A DNA stretch of 64,000 nucleotides from Maritalea mediterranea. GTDB taxonomy: Bacteria > Pseudomonadota > Alphaproteobacteria > Rhizobiales > Devosiaceae. Under the pieces are notes generated by a model that was not told where the DNA came from, ran no database searches, and saw only the letters and a list, made by a program, of their open reading frames with translations. The position numbers and the translations under genes were made by a program. The stretch spans positions 1 through 64,000 of the forward strand of contig NZ_JAKGTI010000001.1 of the NCBI RefSeq assembly GCF_021568695.1. Direction: 5' to 3'. Positions 35,373-43,857 of this stretch are shown in pieces (positions within the stretch are counted from its first letter, which is position 1; every line of letters begins with the position of its first letter).

Positions 35373-35474
35373 ATTGCACCTATTTCCGGTTTCTCGCGCA
35401 TTTTGGACCCAAGTTCACCTAAAAACAAGGGTCGCCTTGTCGCAGTAGATGAATCTTTAGGCACACATCGGATT

Positions 35475-35493
35475 CTGCACATTTATTATGCAG
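35475..35493. promoter_or_regulatory. Possible NtrC-type enhancer site
   Basis: CTGCA (35475-35479) and TGCAG (35489-35493) form a palindrome about 85-100 bases upstream of the putative sigma-54 promoter. It departs from the NtrC consensus in its inner bases, so this is only suggestive. Confidence 0.3.
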
Positions 35494-35577
35494 GTAAAAT
35501 AAGCATATGGTGAATCATCGCACATGGCCGATTTGATTCATTCAATAGATTCAAAAGATTATCTGATTCACAAAAAC

Positions 35578-35593
35578 TGGCACGCATTTTGAT
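35578..35593 (+). promoter_or_regulatory. Putative sigma-54 promoter of glnK-amtB
   Basis: TGGCACGCATTTTGAT matches the -24/-12 consensus (TGGCACG-N4-TTGC) except for A in place of C in the -12 element. Transcription would begin near 35605, about 40 bases before the glnK start. Nitrogen-regulated glnK-amtB operons commonly use sigma-54. Confidence 0.65.
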
Positions 35594-35645
35594 TCCCTAT
35601 TGGTGACCATTGCCCCGCCGGGCAATCAACCAAGAGGAACCGATC

Positions 35646-35984
35646 ATGAAACTGATAAGTGCCATAATCAAACCGTCCCGTCTTGAAGATGTACGCACCG
35701 CTTTGAGCGAAAAGGATATTCACGGCATGACCGTGGCCGAGGTGCGTGGCTATGGACGGCAAAAGGGCCACACCGAGATTTACCGCGGCGCAGAATATGC
35801 GGTGAACTTTCTACCCAAGCTCAAGCTCGACATCGCTGTATCTGACGACCACAGCGCCGATGTGGTGGAAACCATCGCAAACGCCGCCCGTTCAGGCCGC
35901 ATTGGTGACGGCAAAATCTTTGTCCTTGATCTGGAAGAAGCCATGCGCATTCGCACAAGCGAAACCGGCGTTGAAGCGCTTTAA
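35646..35984 (+). CDS. glnK: Nitrogen regulatory protein P-II (GlnK)
   Basis: A 112-residue P-II signal protein that binds ATP, ADP and 2-oxoglutarate and gates AmtB. The T-loop (Y-G-R-Q-K-G-H-T-E-I-Y-R-G-A-E-Y) holds Tyr51, the uridylylation site. The start ATG at 35646 follows AAGAGGAACC. It lies 28 bases before amtB, the usual paired arrangement, so GlnK rather than GlnB is the better name. Confidence 0.95.
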   Translation: MKLISAIIKPSRLEDVRTALSEKDIHGMTVAEVRGYGRQKGHTEIYRGAEYAVNFLPKLKLDIAVSDDHSADVVETIANAARSGRIGDGKIFVLDLEEAMRIRTSETGVEAL

Positions 35985-36012
35985 CTCAAGAAAAATTGTG
36001 CTGGAGAAGAAA

Positions 36013-37317
36013 ATGAACAGCTTAACTTTGAATCGCGCGCTGAAAGCAGCGCCGCTTGTCGCCCTCGGCCTGATGTTGCCCACAGCAGCCCAGGCCCAAG
36101 AAGCGGCGGCCACACCTGAATATGCCCTGATCTTTAACACTTTGCTGTTTTTGGTCGGCGGCTTCCTCGTCATGTGGATGGCCGCGGGCTTTGCCATGCT
36201 GGAGATGGGCCTTGTGCGGTCTAAAAACGTTTCCATGCAGGGCCTTAAAAACATCGCCCTTTATTCCATTGCTGGGATCATGTTCTGGTTCACCGGCTAT
36301 AATTTGATGTATACCGGTGTTGACGGTGGTTTTATCGGTTCATTCGGGCCATACAATTTCCCTGCACCAGGCGCTGATGACGGTGCGGCAGGCTATTCCG
36401 TGGCGTCAGACTGGTTCTTCCAGATGGTCTTTTGTGCCACCACCGCCTCTATCGTATCCGGCACCATGGCCGAGCGTATCAAATTCTGGCCGTTTCTGAT
36501 CTTTACGGCCATTCTGACCGGTATCCTTTACCCGATCACTGGGTCTTGGCAGTGGGGTGCAGGCTGGTTGGCCGAGATGGGCTTTGCTGATTTTGCCGGC
36601 TCAACCCTTGTGCACTCTGTAGGTGGCTGGGCCGCTTTGGCCGGTGCCATCATCCTGGGTGCCCGGAAAGGCCGTTATGGGCCAAACGGACACATCACGC
36701 CAATGCCGGGTTCTTCCATTCCATTGGCCACATTGGGGATGTTTATCCTGTGGCTCGGCTGGTTCGGCTTTAACGGCGCGTCACAATTGGCCATGGGCAC
36801 CATTGCCGATGCAGGTGACATTTCCCGCATCTTCGCCAACACCAATTTGGCCGCTGCCGCTGGTGCTGTTTCCACCATTATCCTGATGCAGCTGATCTAT
36901 AAAAAGATCGACGTGACCATGGTGATCAACGGCGCATTGGCTGGCCTTGTGTCCATCACAGCAGAACCTTTGGCCCCAAGTGTGCCAATGGCCCTGTTGA
37001 TCGGTGCTATTGGTGGTGCGATCGTCGTGTTCGCTGTGCCTTTGCTCGACAAACTGAAAATTGACGATGTTGTCGGTGCCATCCCGGTTCACCTGCTGGC
37101 TGGTATTTGGGGCACATTGGTCACCCCACTTAGCGGCTCTGGCACCTTTGGGGTACAGATTGTGGGCATCTTGTCGATCGGCGCCTTCACTCTGGTCGCC
37201 TCTTCCCTGGTCTGGATGGCCTTGAAAGTGACCATGGGCATTCGCGTTAGCGAAGAAAATGAGTCACTTGGTTTGGACAAATCCGAAGTTGGGGTGGAAG
37301 CCTACCCTGAATTCTAA
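36013..37317 (+). CDS. amtB: Ammonium transporter AmtB
   Basis: A 434-residue Amt/Rh channel with an N-terminal signal peptide (cleavage near A-Q-A-Q-E) and eleven predicted membrane segments. Family motifs include F-A-M-L-E-M-G-L-V-R-S-K-N, the D-F-A-G-S-T-L-V-H-S-V-G-G signature with the first pore histidine, and the second pore histidine in I-P-V-H-L-L-A-G-I-W-G-T. It imports ammonium and is closed by GlnK. The ATG at 36013 follows GGAGAAG. Confidence 0.96.
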   Translation: MNSLTLNRALKAAPLVALGLMLPTAAQAQEAAATPEYALIFNTLLFLVGGFLVMWMAAGFAMLEMGLVRSKNVSMQGLKNIALYSIAGIMFWFTGYNLMYTGVDGGFIGSFGPYNFPAPGADDGAAGYSVASDWFFQMVFCATTASIVSGTMAERIKFWPFLIFTAILTGILYPITGSWQWGAGWLAEMGFADFAGSTLVHSVGGWAALAGAIILGARKGRYGPNGHITPMPGSSIPLATLGMFILWLGWFGFNGASQLAMGTIADAGDISRIFANTNLAAAAGAVSTIILMQLIYKKIDVTMVINGALAGLVSITAEPLAPSVPMALLIGAIGGAIVVFAVPLLDKLKIDDVVGAIPVHLLAGIWGTLVTPLSGSGTFGVQIVGILSIGAFTLVASSLVWMALKVTMGIRVSEENESLGLDKSEVGVEAYPEF

Positions 37318-37339
37318 GCGATCCGAACGCAATATTCAG

Positions 37340-37370
37340 AAGCCCGGCCATAATGGTCGGGCTTTTTTTG
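37340..37370 (+). terminator. amtB intrinsic terminator
   Basis: AGCCCG/CGGGCT with further G-U-containing pairs in the stem is followed by seven T. It lies 24 bases after amtB. Confidence 0.9.
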
Positions 37371-37475
37371 GCCAATAGATCACCGCTTTTTCGCCCAAAA
37401 TTAGGGTCAAATTAACTATAGCATTCTAGCTTTATCGTTTGAGTAACTGCGTAACAAGAGATCTGTTGAAGCCGC

Positions 37476-40061
37476 ATGCCAACATCAACCGCCATTGAAA
37501 AACAAGAAAAACGCGATGCGGCCATTGCCGTGAAGATACCCCTGCGCCTAATGGGGATCCTTTTTTTGTGCGCGCTCTCGCTGATCTTTCTGGCGCTCAT
37601 GTCCTGGTCGGTCAACGACCCAAGCCTCAGCTATGCAAGCGATTCGCCCGTCTCCAACTGGCTTGGTTTTCCTGGTGCGGTTATTGCCGATATCGGCTTT
37701 CAATTTTTTGGTCTCGGCATTCTCGCTTTAATGATTCCGCCAGTGCTCTGGTCGATGAAAATGATCAAACGAAATCTGCCCAGCCATATGGCATTACGCA
37801 GCCTATTGTGGCTGATCGCATCTGCCCTGATCTGTGGCATGTTGGCCTTTTTTAATGCGCCGGAAACATGGCCCCTGCCCTCTGGATTGGGGGGGATCAT
37901 CGGTTTGGGCTTTGCCGGACTAGCCGGCTTCGTCGCTGGTGATCTGGTGGTGCAACAGGCGGGCTGGCTGTTTGCCCTGATTCTATTCACCCCCGCAGCG
38001 GTTTCATTTTGGCTGGCCGTGCGCACGCTTGACCCATTCGCCATGCATGTGCCCAAAACGCCAAAGCAGAAGGATACGCCAAAATCGGTGAGCATGGCGA
38101 TCCTGTCGGCAATTGGAAATTTGGGTGCCATTACCCTTGGCGCCATCACCCACTCTATTTTTTCGGCCAGCATTGCGCTGAAAAAGGCGCGTATGCGGCA
38201 GCAGGAAAAACGGGCACAGCAAAATGATTCACGTGAAAACATTGAGCCAGTGCTTGACAGCGGACACGCTCAGCAGCCCCAACCGACCCCGGCCCGCGCA
38301 CCACGGATAGAGCCGCATTTTACAAACGATATGGCCCGGACCGCTCAAAGCCATGTGGAAGGCAATGCCACCGCTGACTTCGCCGACGATTACATCGATT
38401 ATCCGGATTTTGATGACGAACCGGTGGAGCCTCAAATTGCTCAACCGCAAGCGCCACAGGCCCCAGTGACCAAGCCGCGCGTTGCCGCCCCAGCCCCGCG
38501 TCCAGCGCCCGGTCGTCGCGTCACAGAAGAAGCTCAAGCCTCACTGTTGCAAGATGATGGATTCGAATTACCCGAATTATCCTATCTGACAGATGTGCCC
38601 AACACGGCAACTGCTAAAGAACATATGCCCGAAACGCTGGAAGAAAATGCGCGTCGGCTGGAAGGTGTGTTGGAAGATTTTGGGGTGAAGGGCGACATCA
38701 TCAATGTGCGCCCTGGCCCTGTGGTCACGCTCTATGAGCTGGAGCCTGCCCCCGGCATTAAATCCTCTCGCGTGATCGGCCTGGCTGACGATATTGCCCG
38801 GTCTATGAGCGCCATCTCTGCCCGCGTCGCCGTGGTGCCGGGCCGCAACGCCATTGGCATCGAGCTACCCAACGAGACGCGCGAAACCGTCTATTTACGC
38901 GAACTGCTCGCCTCGCAGGATTTTGAAAAGGTCAAAGGCAAGCTGCCGCTTTGCCTGGGCAAAACAATTGGCGGGGAATCCATCATCGCCGATTTGGCGC
39001 GCATGCCACACCTCTTGATCGCCGGTACAACCGGTTCCGGTAAATCCGTAGCGGTGAATACGTTCATTCTGTCGTTGCTCTATCGATGGACGCCCGAGCA
39101 ATGCCGCCTGATCATGATCGACCCGAAAATGCTCGAGCTGTCGATCTATGATGGCATCCCCCATTTGCTGACCCCCGTGGTAACCGATCCAGCCAAAGCC
39201 GTCACCGCTCTCAAATGGGCCGTGCGCGAAATGGAAGACCGGTACAAGAAAATGTCGAAGGTGGGCGTACGCAATATTGATGGATTCAACCAGCGCGTTG
39301 CGGAAGCCAAGAAAAAGGGCGAGGTAATCACCCGAACCGTGCAAACCGGATTTGACCGCGAGACCGGGGAAGCCATTTTCGAAAGCGAAGAATTTGATCT
39401 CGAGCCGCTCCCCTTCATTGTGGTGATCGTAGACGAGATGGCCGATTTGATGATGGTGGCGGGCAAAGACATTGAAGGCGCAATCCAACGTCTGGCGCAA
39501 ATGGCGCGGGCCGCCGGCATCCATTTGATTATGGCCACCCAGCGCCCATCTGTTGATGTGATCACCGGCACCATCAAAGCCAACTTCCCCACCCGGATTT
39601 CGTTTCAGGTGACCTCCAAAATCGACAGCCGCACCATTTTGGGTGAACAAGGCGCTGAGCAATTGCTGGGCATGGGCGACATGCTCTATATGGCTGGTGG
39701 CGGCCGCACCAGACGCTTACATGGTCCATTTGTTTCTGATGGTGAAGTGGAAGCCGTGGTGCAGCATCTCAAGTCGCAAGGTACACCCGAATATCTTGAT
39801 AATGTCACCGAAGAAGTCGAAGAGGACGGCGTTGGCAATTCCAACCTCGGCAATTCCGGTGATGAGCTTTACGACAAGGCCGTCAATATCGTGTTGAGCG
39901 ACCGCAAGGCCTCCACCAGCTATATTCAGCGCCGCCTCTCCATCGGCTACAACAGGGCCGCCACCCTGATTGAACGGATGGAAGAGGAAGGGGTGATTTC
40001 TCCCGCCAACCACGCGGGCAAACGAGAAGTGTTGGTAGGTGATGAGGAATCTGCCCTATAA
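37476..40061 (+). CDS. ftsK: DNA translocase FtsK
   Basis: An 861-residue septal DNA pump. Four to five membrane segments occupy about residues 20-185, a Pro/Gln-rich linker runs to about 370, and the RecA-like motor follows with Walker [10 protein letters not shown] and [13 protein letters not shown] as Walker B. The gamma winged-helix (residues about 790-850, [14 protein letters not shown]) reads polar motifs and activates XerCD. It clears the terminus from the closing septum. It is followed by lolA, as in many Hyphomicrobiales. Confidence 0.97.
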   Translation: MPTSTAIEKQEKRDAAIAVKIPLRLMGILFLCALSLIFLALMSWSVNDPSLSYASDSPVSNWLGFPGAVIADIGFQFFGLGILALMIPPVLWSMKMIKRNLPSHMALRSLLWLIASALICGMLAFFNAPETWPLPSGLGGIIGLGFAGLAGFVAGDLVVQQAGWLFALILFTPAAVSFWLAVRTLDPFAMHVPKTPKQKDTPKSVSMAILSAIGNLGAITLGAITHSIFSASIALKKARMRQQEKRAQQNDSRENIEPVLDSGHAQQPQPTPARAPRIEPHFTNDMARTAQSHVEGNATADFADDYIDYPDFDDEPVEPQIAQPQAPQAPVTKPRVAAPAPRPAPGRRVTEEAQASLLQDDGFELPELSYLTDVPNTATAKEHMPETLEENARRLEGVLEDFGVKGDIINVRPGPVVTLYELEPAPGIKSSRVIGLADDIARSMSAISARVAVVPGRNAIGIELPNETRETVYLRELLASQDFEKVKGKLPLCLGKTIGGESIIADLARMPHLLIAGTTGSGKSVAVNTFILSLLYRWTPEQCRLIMIDPKMLELSIYDGIPHLLTPVVTDPAKAVTALKWAVREMEDRYKKMSKVGVRNIDGFNQRVAEAKKKGEVITRTVQTGFDRETGEAIFESEEFDLEPLPFIVVIVDEMADLMMVAGKDIEGAIQRLAQMARAAGIHLIMATQRPSVDVITGTIKANFPTRISFQVTSKIDSRTILGEQGAEQLLGMGDMLYMAGGGRTRRLHGPFVSDGEVEAVVQHLKSQGTPEYLDNVTEEVEEDGVGNSNLGNSGDELYDKAVNIVLSDRKASTSYIQRRLSIGYNRAATLIERMEEEGVISPANHAGKREVLVGDEESAL

Positions 40062-40151
40062 AGGCACTAATTTTATCATCATTTACTCATGTGATCGCCA
40101 CAATCTTTGCGCACCATGAGGGCAAATGAATTTGCGATAAAGGACGACTCG

Positions 40152-40775
40152 ATGCGTTTTTTCAAGCTTGGCTTCGCGGTGCTGATCATGACCATCAGCA
40201 CCATTTTTTCGGCCCACGCGCTCACCCAAGAATTGACGGAAGAAGAAGTGGCGTTGATTCAGGAGATCAGCGCCCATCACTCTGCCATCGAGCAAATGGC
40301 AGGACGCTTCATCCAGCTTGATAGTTCGGGCAATCGGGCCGAAGGGATATTCTACATCAAACGTCCCGAAAAAATTCGGATCAAATATGCCCCTCCCTCC
40401 CGTGAGGAAGTGGTCTCTGTGGGTCGCGGATTTTATGTACTGAACCGAAAAGAAGAAACCAAATATGCCTACCCGCAACATCGGGTACCGCTGCGTCAGT
40501 TCCTTTCTGACCAGATCAATCTGTTTGACACCAACATTACTGGTGTGACCAAAACTGAAGAAATGATTGCCATTTCAGTATCAGACGAAACACCAGTTGG
40601 GCTCGTGTCGGTTACGATGATTTTCGACTTGAAAACCAAAGAACTGAATCAATGGACACTTACGGAGCCGAACGGCAATGAAGTGACATTCTCAGTGTAC
40701 GATACCACGACTGATATCGAAATCCCCAAAGCCTATTTCTATATCCCAGCGGATTACGGCTCGCCAGACCGGTAA
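40152..40775 (+). CDS. lolA: Outer-membrane lipoprotein carrier LolA family protein
   Basis: A 207-residue periplasmic protein with a signal peptide (M-R-F-F-K-L-G-F... cleavage near A-H-A) and a LolA fold: G-R-F-I-Q, the G-I-F-Y-I-K-R-P-E-K-I-R-I-K-Y strand and P-L-R-Q-F-L. LolA carries lipoproteins from LolCDE to the outer membrane. I start at the ATG at 40152 because the signal peptide begins there and AAAGGACG precedes it. It sits between ftsK and xthA. Confidence 0.9.
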   Translation: MRFFKLGFAVLIMTISTIFSAHALTQELTEEEVALIQEISAHHSAIEQMAGRFIQLDSSGNRAEGIFYIKRPEKIRIKYAPPSREEVVSVGRGFYVLNRKEETKYAYPQHRVPLRQFLSDQINLFDTNITGVTKTEEMIAISVSDETPVGLVSVTMIFDLKTKELNQWTLTEPNGNEVTFSVYDTTTDIEIPKAYFYIPADYGSPDR

Positions 40776-40890
40776 CACAGTCCACCCATAAATTCCGGGT
40801 TGCCCCCACCTGCTGATCCGTCATTATGAGCGCTCATGATTCGACTGATTCTGGCGGGTGGCGCGCACCCGAGGTAAATGGGGGATAGTA

Positions 40891-41694
40891 ATGGCGCTTT
40901 CAATTGCAACTTGGAACATCAATTCGGTACGTTTGCGCCTGCCTCTGGTGCTGGAGTTTTTGGAAAACCATCAGCCAGACATTTTGTGTCTGCAGGAAAT
41001 CAAATGCCAGAATGAGCAGTTCCCGACCAAAGCCCTCGCCAAAGCCGGCTATGAATATCAGGCCGTGAATGGCCAAAAAAGTTATCATGGGGTCGCGACC
41101 GTGTCCCGCCTGCCGATCATTGATCAGGACAAGCGTGAGTTCTGTCAGATGGGCGATGCCCGCCATGTATCGGTCAAACTGGATGCGCATTTCGGTCCGC
41201 TCAATGTGCATAATTTCTATATCCCCGCGGGGGGCGATGAGCCCGATCCGGTGAGCAATCCAAAATTCAAGCACAAGCTGGATTTTCTCGAAGAGATGGA
41301 AAACTGGTTCGATGGGCCGGATTTCGACAAGGGCCATGTGATTGTGGGTGACTTCAATATCGCGCCGCACGAAAATGATGTCTGGTCGCACAAGCAGCTT
41401 CTAAAAGTCGTCAGCCACACACCCATTGAGACAGACAAGCTGAACGCCATTCAGGCCAAACGTGCCTGGGCGGATCTGGTGCGCCAACATATTCCTCACG
41501 ATCAGCGGCTCTATTCATGGTGGAGCTATCGCTCAAAAGATTGGTCCGCGTCAGACCGGGGACGGCGGCTAGACCATATATGGGCCACTAAGGACGTGGC
41601 ACCTTACGCCCACAAAACGGAAGTACTGCGCGATGCCCGCGGCTGGGCACCAAAGCCCTCGGACCACGTGCCGATCATCACCCATTTTAAATAA
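40891..41694 (+). CDS. xthA: Exodeoxyribonuclease III
   Basis: A 267-residue ExoIII-family AP endonuclease/3' exonuclease. The motifs W-N-I-N-S-V-R, L-Q-E-I-K-C-Q, G-D-F-N-I-A-P and R-R-L-D-H-I-W, followed by S-D-H-V-P-I, supply the metal and catalytic residues. It repairs abasic sites and oxidised ends. The ATG at 40891 follows GGGGGAT; an in-frame start 33 bases upstream lacks support. It converges on the cNMP-domain gene with a four-base gap. Confidence 0.96.
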   Translation: MALSIATWNINSVRLRLPLVLEFLENHQPDILCLQEIKCQNEQFPTKALAKAGYEYQAVNGQKSYHGVATVSRLPIIDQDKREFCQMGDARHVSVKLDAHFGPLNVHNFYIPAGGDEPDPVSNPKFKHKLDFLEEMENWFDGPDFDKGHVIVGDFNIAPHENDVWSHKQLLKVVSHTPIETDKLNAIQAKRAWADLVRQHIPHDQRLYSWWSYRSKDWSASDRGRRLDHIWATKDVAPYAHKTEVLRDARGWAPKPSDHVPIITHFK

Positions 41695-41698
41695 GGGA

Positions 41699-42154
41699 TC
41701 AGCCGCGTTTTAGTTTGGCACCCACCGAAGATAACGCATCAACATAACTGGATAAAGATTGCCGGATATGGGCGGCCATCATTTCGCCCAGTTCAGGATA
41801 GGTCTGGATCAGTTTCTTGAAATGGGTGCGCGGTACAAACACAACATCACAATTGGTGCGGGCGCGGATGCTGACCGCGCGTGGCGTTGCCGCCAAAAGG
41901 GCCATGTCGCCGATCAGCGCCCCGGGCTGATCGATCACACTGTCCGGATGCTTACCGCCCTCATGTTCGGTGACCAACTCACCAGACACCAGAATAAACG
42001 CGCCTTCGGCAACGTCACCTTGTTTCACCAAAAGATCGCCGGCAGGAATCTGACGAAAATCAGATACAAAGGCCACCAGATTGATCTGGTCTTTTGAGAA
42101 GTTTTTGAAGAATTCGACCTGCCCCAAAACTTCAATCATTTTCTCCAGCGCCAT
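41699..42154 (-). CDS. Cyclic nucleotide-binding domain protein without DNA-binding domain
   Basis: A 151-residue protein that is nearly all Crp-type cNMP-binding barrel (A-G-D-L-L-V-K-Q-G-D-V-A-E-G-A-F-I-L and I-G-D-M-A-L-L-A-A-T-P-R-A). The phosphate-binding cassette arginine is plausible at P-R-A, but no C-terminal helix-turn-helix follows, so it is not a transcription factor. Ligand and target are unknown. It lies 21 bases downstream of the response regulator gene and is probably co-transcribed. Confidence 0.85.
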   Translation of the reverse strand: MALEKMIEVLGQVEFFKNFSKDQINLVAFVSDFRQIPAGDLLVKQGDVAEGAFILVSGELVTEHEGGKHPDSVIDQPGALIGDMALLAATPRAVSIRARTNCDVVFVPRTHFKKLIQTYPELGEMMAAHIRQSLSSYVDALSSVGAKLKRG

Positions 42155-42175
42155 TTTGCCCCCAAGTGTTCGCCC

Positions 42176-42859
42176 TTATGGAACCAGACGATAGCCGCCT
42201 TCTTCTGTGACAAGCAAGCGTGCATGAGTCGGATCGCGCTCGATTTTTTGCCGCAACCGATAAATATGGGTTTCCAAAGTGTGGGTGGTCACCCGATTAT
42301 TATAACCCCACACTTCTTGCAGCAGCACATCCCGCGACACGGTTTTTGATCCCTGACGGTACAGGAACTTCAAGATCGAGGTTTCTTTATCGGTCAGCCG
42401 AATTTTTTGATTGTCGTCGTCTTCCAAGGTTTTGGTCGACGGATGAAAACGATAAGGCCCAATCGAAAACACCACATCTTCGCTTTGATCATGTTGCCGC
42501 AACAGCGCCCGCACCCGCGCCAGCAACACAGAAAAACGAAACGGCTTGGTGACATAATCATTGGCGCCGCTCTCCAGCCCCAGAATCTGGTCGGCATCGC
42601 TATCGTGACCGGTCAGCATCAAAATAGGCGATTTCACCCCATCCTGGCGCAAGATTTTCACCGCTTCCCGACCATCCATATCGGGCAGACCCACATCCAA
42701 AATCAGCAAATCAAAGTGACCATCCTTGGCCAGCTGTAACGCGCTGTTGGCATTTTCGGCCTCTACAATTTCAAATTCCCGATAATGCGCCAGCTGGTCC
42801 ACCAGCCTCTGGCGCAGCTCCGCTTCATCATCCACAATCAACAAACGACGCTTATTCAT
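42176..42859 (-). CDS. OmpR-type response regulator, CenR-like
   Basis: A 227-residue response regulator: receiver domain (L-L-I-V-D-D-E, phospho-Asp in L-L-I-L-D-V-G-L-P-D, K-P-F motif) and OmpR winged helix ending in E-G-G-Y-R-L-V-P. No histidine kinase is nearby. Its chromosomal setting near leuS and parAB recalls CenR, the essential envelope regulator of Caulobacter; this identification is tentative. The ATG at 42857-42859 is chosen because the family starts right before L-L-I-V-D-D. Confidence 0.88.
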   Translation of the reverse strand: MNKRRLLIVDDEAELRQRLVDQLAHYREFEIVEAENANSALQLAKDGHFDLLILDVGLPDMDGREAVKILRQDGVKSPILMLTGHDSDADQILGLESGANDYVTKPFRFSVLLARVRALLRQHDQSEDVVFSIGPYRFHPSTKTLEDDDNQKIRLTDKETSILKFLYRQGSKTVSRDVLLQEVWGYNNRVTTHTLETHIYRLRQKIERDPTHARLLVTEEGGYRLVP

Positions 42860-42984
42860 AAATCTTGTCCAAAATTGTTGGGGCCACTCGGGCAAATCAC
42901 TTGGCTTGTTATCTGTCTACATCATGCGTGTTTCACACGCTCATCACAAGGGCGTTAGCCACTTGTGTGGTTAACAGGCTTGGC

Positions 42985-43653
42985 TCAGCCATAATCTCGG
43001 GCGCCAAAAATGGCCGACCCGACCCGCACATAGCTGGCGCCCATTTCGATCGCAGTTTCATAATCGGCACTCATGCCCATCGAGAATTTTGAAAGCCCGG
43101 CCAATTTACCCAGCTCCACCAGTCGGGCGAAAAACGGCGCAGCTGGTTCACCCACAGGCGGGATCGCCATCAGCCCCTGAATATCCAAGCCCAAATCTTC
43201 CCGGCAATAACGCACAAACTCAACCGTATGATCCGGGGCAATGCCGCTCTTTTGCTCTTCTTCGCCAATATTGACCTGAACAAAAAGCGGAATATTTTTA
43301 CCTTGAGCGTCCATCTCTTTTTTCAAATAACGCGCGACCTTCTCCCGGTCCACCGAATGGATCACATCAAACAGCGCCACCGCATCTTTGGTTTTATTGG
43401 TTTGCAAGGGGCCAATCAGATGCAAGGTGAGATCAGGATATTGCGCGCGCAGTTCCGGCCATTTGCCTTGAGCTTCCTGCACCCGGTTTTCGCCAAAATC
43501 ACGCTGCCCCGCTTCGATCACCGGCACAATATCGTCAGCGCCATAGGTTTTGGACACGGCGATCAGCTTGGGTGGCTCACGCTCATCACCATCAAATCTT
43601 TTGGCGGCCCGCGCCATATTTGCCCAAACCTGTTCCAACTCCTTTGCACCCAT
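42985..43653 (-). CDS. YggS family PLP homeostasis protein
   Basis: A 222-residue PLP-binding protein of the YggS/PROSC family, which buffers pyridoxal phosphate. The Schiff-base lysine is in L-I-A-V-S-K-T-Y, with G-E-N-R-V-Q-E-A and S-M-G-M-S-A-D-Y-E-T-A-I as family motifs. AGAGGT precedes the ATG at 43651-43653; the longer frame to 43824 runs into the leuS promoter region and is rejected. It is divergent from leuS. Confidence 0.93.
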   Translation of the reverse strand: MGAKELEQVWANMARAAKRFDGDEREPPKLIAVSKTYGADDIVPVIEAGQRDFGENRVQEAQGKWPELRAQYPDLTLHLIGPLQTNKTKDAVALFDVIHSVDREKVARYLKKEMDAQGKNIPLFVQVNIGEEEQKSGIAPDHTVEFVRYCREDLGLDIQGLMAIPPVGEPAAPFFARLVELGKLAGLSKFSMGMSADYETAIEMGASYVRVGSAIFGARDYG

Positions 43654-43857
43654 ATGCTTACCTCTTTTGATTTGGCCATGCCCCAATCCAAGCCCTGAGG
43701 CCACCTGCTCCCGATGAAAGCTTGACCGCCACGGCAAATTCTGGTGAAGGTCAATATTGTCATCATATGGACCAAGATATGCTGATTGGGCCTGGCTCGT
43801 TTCTGGCCCTATGGTTTGAACCACAGATCAATAATATTCAAGGACAAAAGAACCGGT

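Noticed and set aside
42926-42940. GCGTG-TTTCA-CACGC hairpin between yggS and the response regulator gene as a terminator
   Set aside because: The stem is only five pairs and no T tract follows on either strand; it may be an operator, but nothing links it to one.
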